Source of the DNA: Acidobacteriota bacterium
GTDB taxonomy: Bacteria; Acidobacteriota; Terriglobia; Terriglobales; Acidobacteriaceae
Assembly (NCBI GenBank): GCA_021790655.1
Contig: JAJYGR010000205.1
Span: 1-39,353, forward strand
DNA: 39,353 nt
Reading direction: 5' to 3'
Shown here: positions 36,791 to 39,353 of the stretch, piece after piece
Layout of the letters: each line of letters begins with the position of its first letter
Position numbering within the stretch: position 1 is the first letter of the stretch
Made by a program: the position numbers and the translations under genes
The notes under the pieces: model-generated
The model's database searches: none
The model's input: only the letters and a program-made list of their open reading frames with translations
What the model was told of the DNA's origin: nothing

Positions 36791-38086
36791 ATGTTGGCAG
36801 CGAGTGAAATCGCCATGAATTTCCATGAAAAGCCCGGGTTTCTGCGCCATCCGCTGAAACTTCTGGGAATTGGCTGCGCCGTTGCTGGGTTCGCGCTCGC
36901 CATGACATGGACGCTACGGATCGGCGCGGCCGACATGTATTTTCAACGACATACACTCGCCGATACAGAAAAAGCGATCCGTCTCACCCCCAGCCGCGCC
37001 GACTACCAGGAACATCTTGCCGGATACTTACGCGACGTAGATGGGCAACGAGCAACCCAGGCGCTACAGCACGCCGTCGCGCTCAACCCATATGACGCCA
37101 ACGCCTGGATCCAATTGGGTCTCATTGATGAGGCGGGAAATCGCTTGACAGATGCCAGCCGATGCCTGCATCAGGCGGCCCGCATCGATCACACCTTTCT
37201 TCCTGCCTGGTCTTTAGCAAACTTCTATTTTCGCCAAAATAATCCCGACCAATTCTGGTACTGGATCCATGAAGCGTCGCGTCTCGTTCCCGAGGACGCA
37301 TCCCCTCTGTTCCGCCTATGCTGGCATTTTACCGATGACGCCAATGAGATCGGGAAGCAACTTGATGTCAACCGTCCCGACATGCAGGCCCAGTATATAA
37401 ATTTCTTGATCTCAGAAAACCGAATGGCCGCTGTGGGACCTGCCGCTTTGCGTCTGGCCGCCAGGAATCGGAGCCAGGACACTGCCTTGCTCTTGAATAC
37501 TTCGGACTGGCTCATTTCGCAACATCAGGCAACGGCAGCTCTCAACATATGGAACCTTATGGCCGAACAGCATCGCATTCCGTTCCACGCGATCCATCCA
37601 AGATCGAAGCCCGCAGTCACCAACGCCGACTTCATCCTTTCGCCTACGTCCATCGGTTTCGATTGGCACCTTCCAACCGTGACTGGCATCAATGCCTCGC
37701 AGGAGAACGACCATGGCGGTCTTCGACTGGAATTTTCCAGCGATCAACCCGAGTCCGTAGAAATTTTGACGCAGGTGCTTGCCGTTCAGCCCAGCACCGC
37801 GTACAACTTTATGTTTGACTACTCCACTTCGGGCATCGCCCCGGGGACTGGATTGACTTGGAGCGTTACCAACTTAGGAACAGGCAGCGTCCTCGCCACC
37901 TCCGATAGTCTGTCCGCTGATAAGGGTACCATTGGCCATTTGGACTTCACGGTACCAGCGGACTCCAAATTTGTCCGTGTTTTGCTTGTCTATCAGCGGG
38001 CGCTCGGAACCACTCGCATTGAAGGCTCCCTTGTCCTACATAAAACGGGCCTGGCAACTGCGGGCTCCAGCAAAACAGAACAATAA
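36791..38086 (+). CDS. TPR-like membrane-anchored protein of the polysaccharide cluster
   Basis: N-terminal TM (LGIGCAVAGFALAMTWTLRI); 'YQEHLAGYLRDVDGQRATQALQHAVALNPYDANAWIQLGLIDEAGNRLTDASRCLHQAARID' TPR-like; C-terminal beta-rich domain; alternative start 36815. Confidence 0.8.
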   Translation: MLAASEIAMNFHEKPGFLRHPLKLLGIGCAVAGFALAMTWTLRIGAADMYFQRHTLADTEKAIRLTPSRADYQEHLAGYLRDVDGQRATQALQHAVALNPYDANAWIQLGLIDEAGNRLTDASRCLHQAARIDHTFLPAWSLANFYFRQNNPDQFWYWIHEASRLVPEDASPLFRLCWHFTDDANEIGKQLDVNRPDMQAQYINFLISENRMAAVGPAALRLAARNRSQDTALLLNTSDWLISQHQATAALNIWNLMAEQHRIPFHAIHPRSKPAVTNADFILSPTSIGFDWHLPTVTGINASQENDHGGLRLEFSSDQPESVEILTQVLAVQPSTAYNFMFDYSTSGIAPGTGLTWSVTNLGTGSVLATSDSLSADKGTIGHLDFTVPADSKFVRVLLVYQRALGTTRIEGSLVLHKTGLATAGSSKTEQ

Positions 38087-38123
38087 GCAGAAAATTAGAG
38101 TTGTGCTGCCCGCCAGCCCAACG

Positions 38124-38145
38124 AATTGTTTCGGCCCGAACAATT
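38124..38145. terminator. hairpin between convergent genes
   Basis: AATTGTTTCGG-CCGAACAATT (one-base bulge), downstream of the + strand TPR gene; no strong U-tract. Confidence 0.45.
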
Positions 38146-38229
38146 GCTACGAAGGCAGAGTAGGTGACAGCCTTGCGCTGAACATAGTTCCCTGATTCGC
38201 CAACCCGGAAACTGGCCCACGCCTCTTCT

Positions 38230-38263
38230 CTGCAATTCGGAAGCGCGCGTCGCAGAATTGCAG
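38230..38263. terminator. perfect 9 bp hairpin at the 3' end of the RES gene
   Basis: CTGCAATTC...GAATTGCAG, 9 bp downstream of the RES stop codon on the - strand. Confidence 0.45.
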
Positions 38264-38271
38264 CTTTGCTG

Positions 38272-38712
38272 TTACTTCTTGAGACGTACATCAAACGGAT
38301 ACAAGAAAGTCTCGGATATGCGAAATCTCGCAACATCGGCGTGCAACGGATTGAAGAGAAAATTTGTCGTTTCCGGCACGATGGCGCTTGGAATTTGCAG
38401 CAGAGCAGACCGGTTTTTTCGTAGCCAACCAGTGCCCAAATCGCGGGTCGTTTCCTGGTTTGTCCGCCAGTCCTGCGGCAGGCCGTCCGGCTTCAGGGTC
38501 GTGACCTTTACATCCGGCCCTTCGATGCGGAGCAAGGTGAATTCCGGCGGCATATCATTCGCGCTGGTATGGACGCAGACCTCCAGCAACGCCGAGGCCG
38601 GAGTCTCTGCCAGATAAACAACAGGCTGTCCCGCGTAGTGCCAGCGGCCCGGCGCTTTCAGTCCGCCCACTCCGCTGAGATCGCGATGACGGCTGATTCT
38701 CCAAAGAATCAT
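38272..38712 (-). CDS. RES-domain toxin
   Basis: 'LWRISRHRDLSGVGGLKAPGRWHYAGQPVVYLAETPASALLEVCVH' RES fold motifs (R, GRWH, Y, E). Confidence 0.93.
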   Translation of the reverse strand: MILWRISRHRDLSGVGGLKAPGRWHYAGQPVVYLAETPASALLEVCVHTSANDMPPEFTLLRIEGPDVKVTTLKPDGLPQDWRTNQETTRDLGTGWLRKNRSALLQIPSAIVPETTNFLFNPLHADVARFRISETFLYPFDVRLKK

Positions 38713-39132
38713 TTAGACGAACATGCCCTCGTCAATCTGAATCAGCAATTCGTCTACGATCCGGCTGCCCGTGTCTGTATTCAACAAGGAAAGTGGCGTG
38801 CGTCCATCCAGTCGAGCATGAGGCTTGCGCAACCAGGCCAGAGCGCGCTCGCGGCTGCCATAGACCGATTCGGCTAGCGACAGAACGCGGATCGCGCGCA
38901 GTACTCGGTCGGATTCTTCCACCGTCAACTTTTCGCGGCGGGAGCGGCGATGCTGGAGCGTTCGCCGAGGGATAATGACTGCATCAATCTCCACCTGCTG
39001 TAGACCAAGCGCAATCAGCCGCTTGATGACCGTCGGAGCAAGCTGCCCTTCGACGATGCGAAGAATCTCCGTCTCCGTCGCCGGAGGCTGCAAGCCGAGC
39101 CAATCTCCGATCTGTATATGGGCTACGTTCAT
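38713..39132 (-). CDS. Xre/MbcA/ParS-type antitoxin
   Basis: 'SRREKLTVEESDRVLRAIRVLSLAESVYGSRERALAWLRKPHARLDGRTPLSLLNTDTGSRIVDELLIQIDEGMFV' is typical of RES-partner antitoxins; start MNVAHI; abuts the RES start. Confidence 0.93.
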   Translation of the reverse strand: MNVAHIQIGDWLGLQPPATETEILRIVEGQLAPTVIKRLIALGLQQVEIDAVIIPRRTLQHRRSRREKLTVEESDRVLRAIRVLSLAESVYGSRERALAWLRKPHARLDGRTPLSLLNTDTGSRIVDELLIQIDEGMFV

Positions 39133-39233
39133 GGCAAAAATCTCCCATCTACAGTATGCCATGTATTGCCTGGCAAAATGTTAATCGGCGATTCGCGAGC
39201 GCGGCGATAATACAAGTGGCCCGCAGTCAGGTG

Positions 39234-39353
39234 CTAGTGTAGTGTCTCCAGCAAGGCTTTACCACGGTTGACCTTTTGAATGATGTGGTCTGCGGATTTT
39301 GTCCAGACGAAAGGCTTTGGCGTTTGGTTATTGCGCTGGATGTAATCGGTGAT
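39234..39353 (-). CDS. IS630-family transposase, C-terminal fragment running off the window
   Basis: Reverse complement of 39234-39353 reads 'ITDYIQRNNQTPKPFVWTKSADHIIQKVNRGKALLETLH*', an IS630 transposase-like C-terminus; not in the supplied ORF track. Confidence 0.85.
   Translation of the reverse strand: MTDYIQRNNQTPKPFVWTKSADHIIQKVNRGKALLETLH

Noticed and set aside
1-39353. CRISPR arrays, tRNA or rRNA genes
   Set aside because: No regularly spaced direct repeats and no tRNA or rRNA signatures were seen by eye; a tRNAscan-SE/CRISPR scan would be needed to be certain.

Overview
The 39,353 bp window looks acidobacterial in style (an impression, not verified) and has two halves. (1) About 2.1-15.2 kb is the core of a conjugative, P-type/VirB-like type IV secretion module. 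It holds a 5'-truncated VirB9/TrbG, VirB10/TrbI, a small lipoprotein, VirB5/TrbJ-like, VirB6/TrbL-like, VirB8/TrbF-like, SSB, VirB11 ATPase, a MobC/RHH-like accessory protein, a TrwB/TraD-type coupling protein and a TrwC/TraA MobF relaxase-helicase. A VapBC pair lies antisense inside the operon and a second VapBC follows the relaxase. VirB2/B3/B4 are not in the window. (2) About 16.3-38.1 kb is an exopolysaccharide/glycan cluster. It holds a PglF-like 4,6-dehydratase, a DegT aminotransferase, a PglD-like acetyltransferase, a fused GT4-phosphoglycosyltransferase, an asparagine synthase, several GTs, a Wzx flippase, two Wzy/O-antigen-ligase-family proteins, Wzc, Wza, a FecR-domain protein and a TPR-like protein. 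A RES-Xre toxin-antitoxin pair and the 3' end of an IS630-type transposase close the window. Main leads outside conventional genes: a chain of perfect hairpins in the roughly 300 bp before ssb (candidate structured RNA or regulatory DNA), a palindrome-dense intergenic region before mobC/traD (candidate oriT/operator), and a 163 bp gene-free element bounded by 22 bp near-perfect inverted repeats (candidate MITE).
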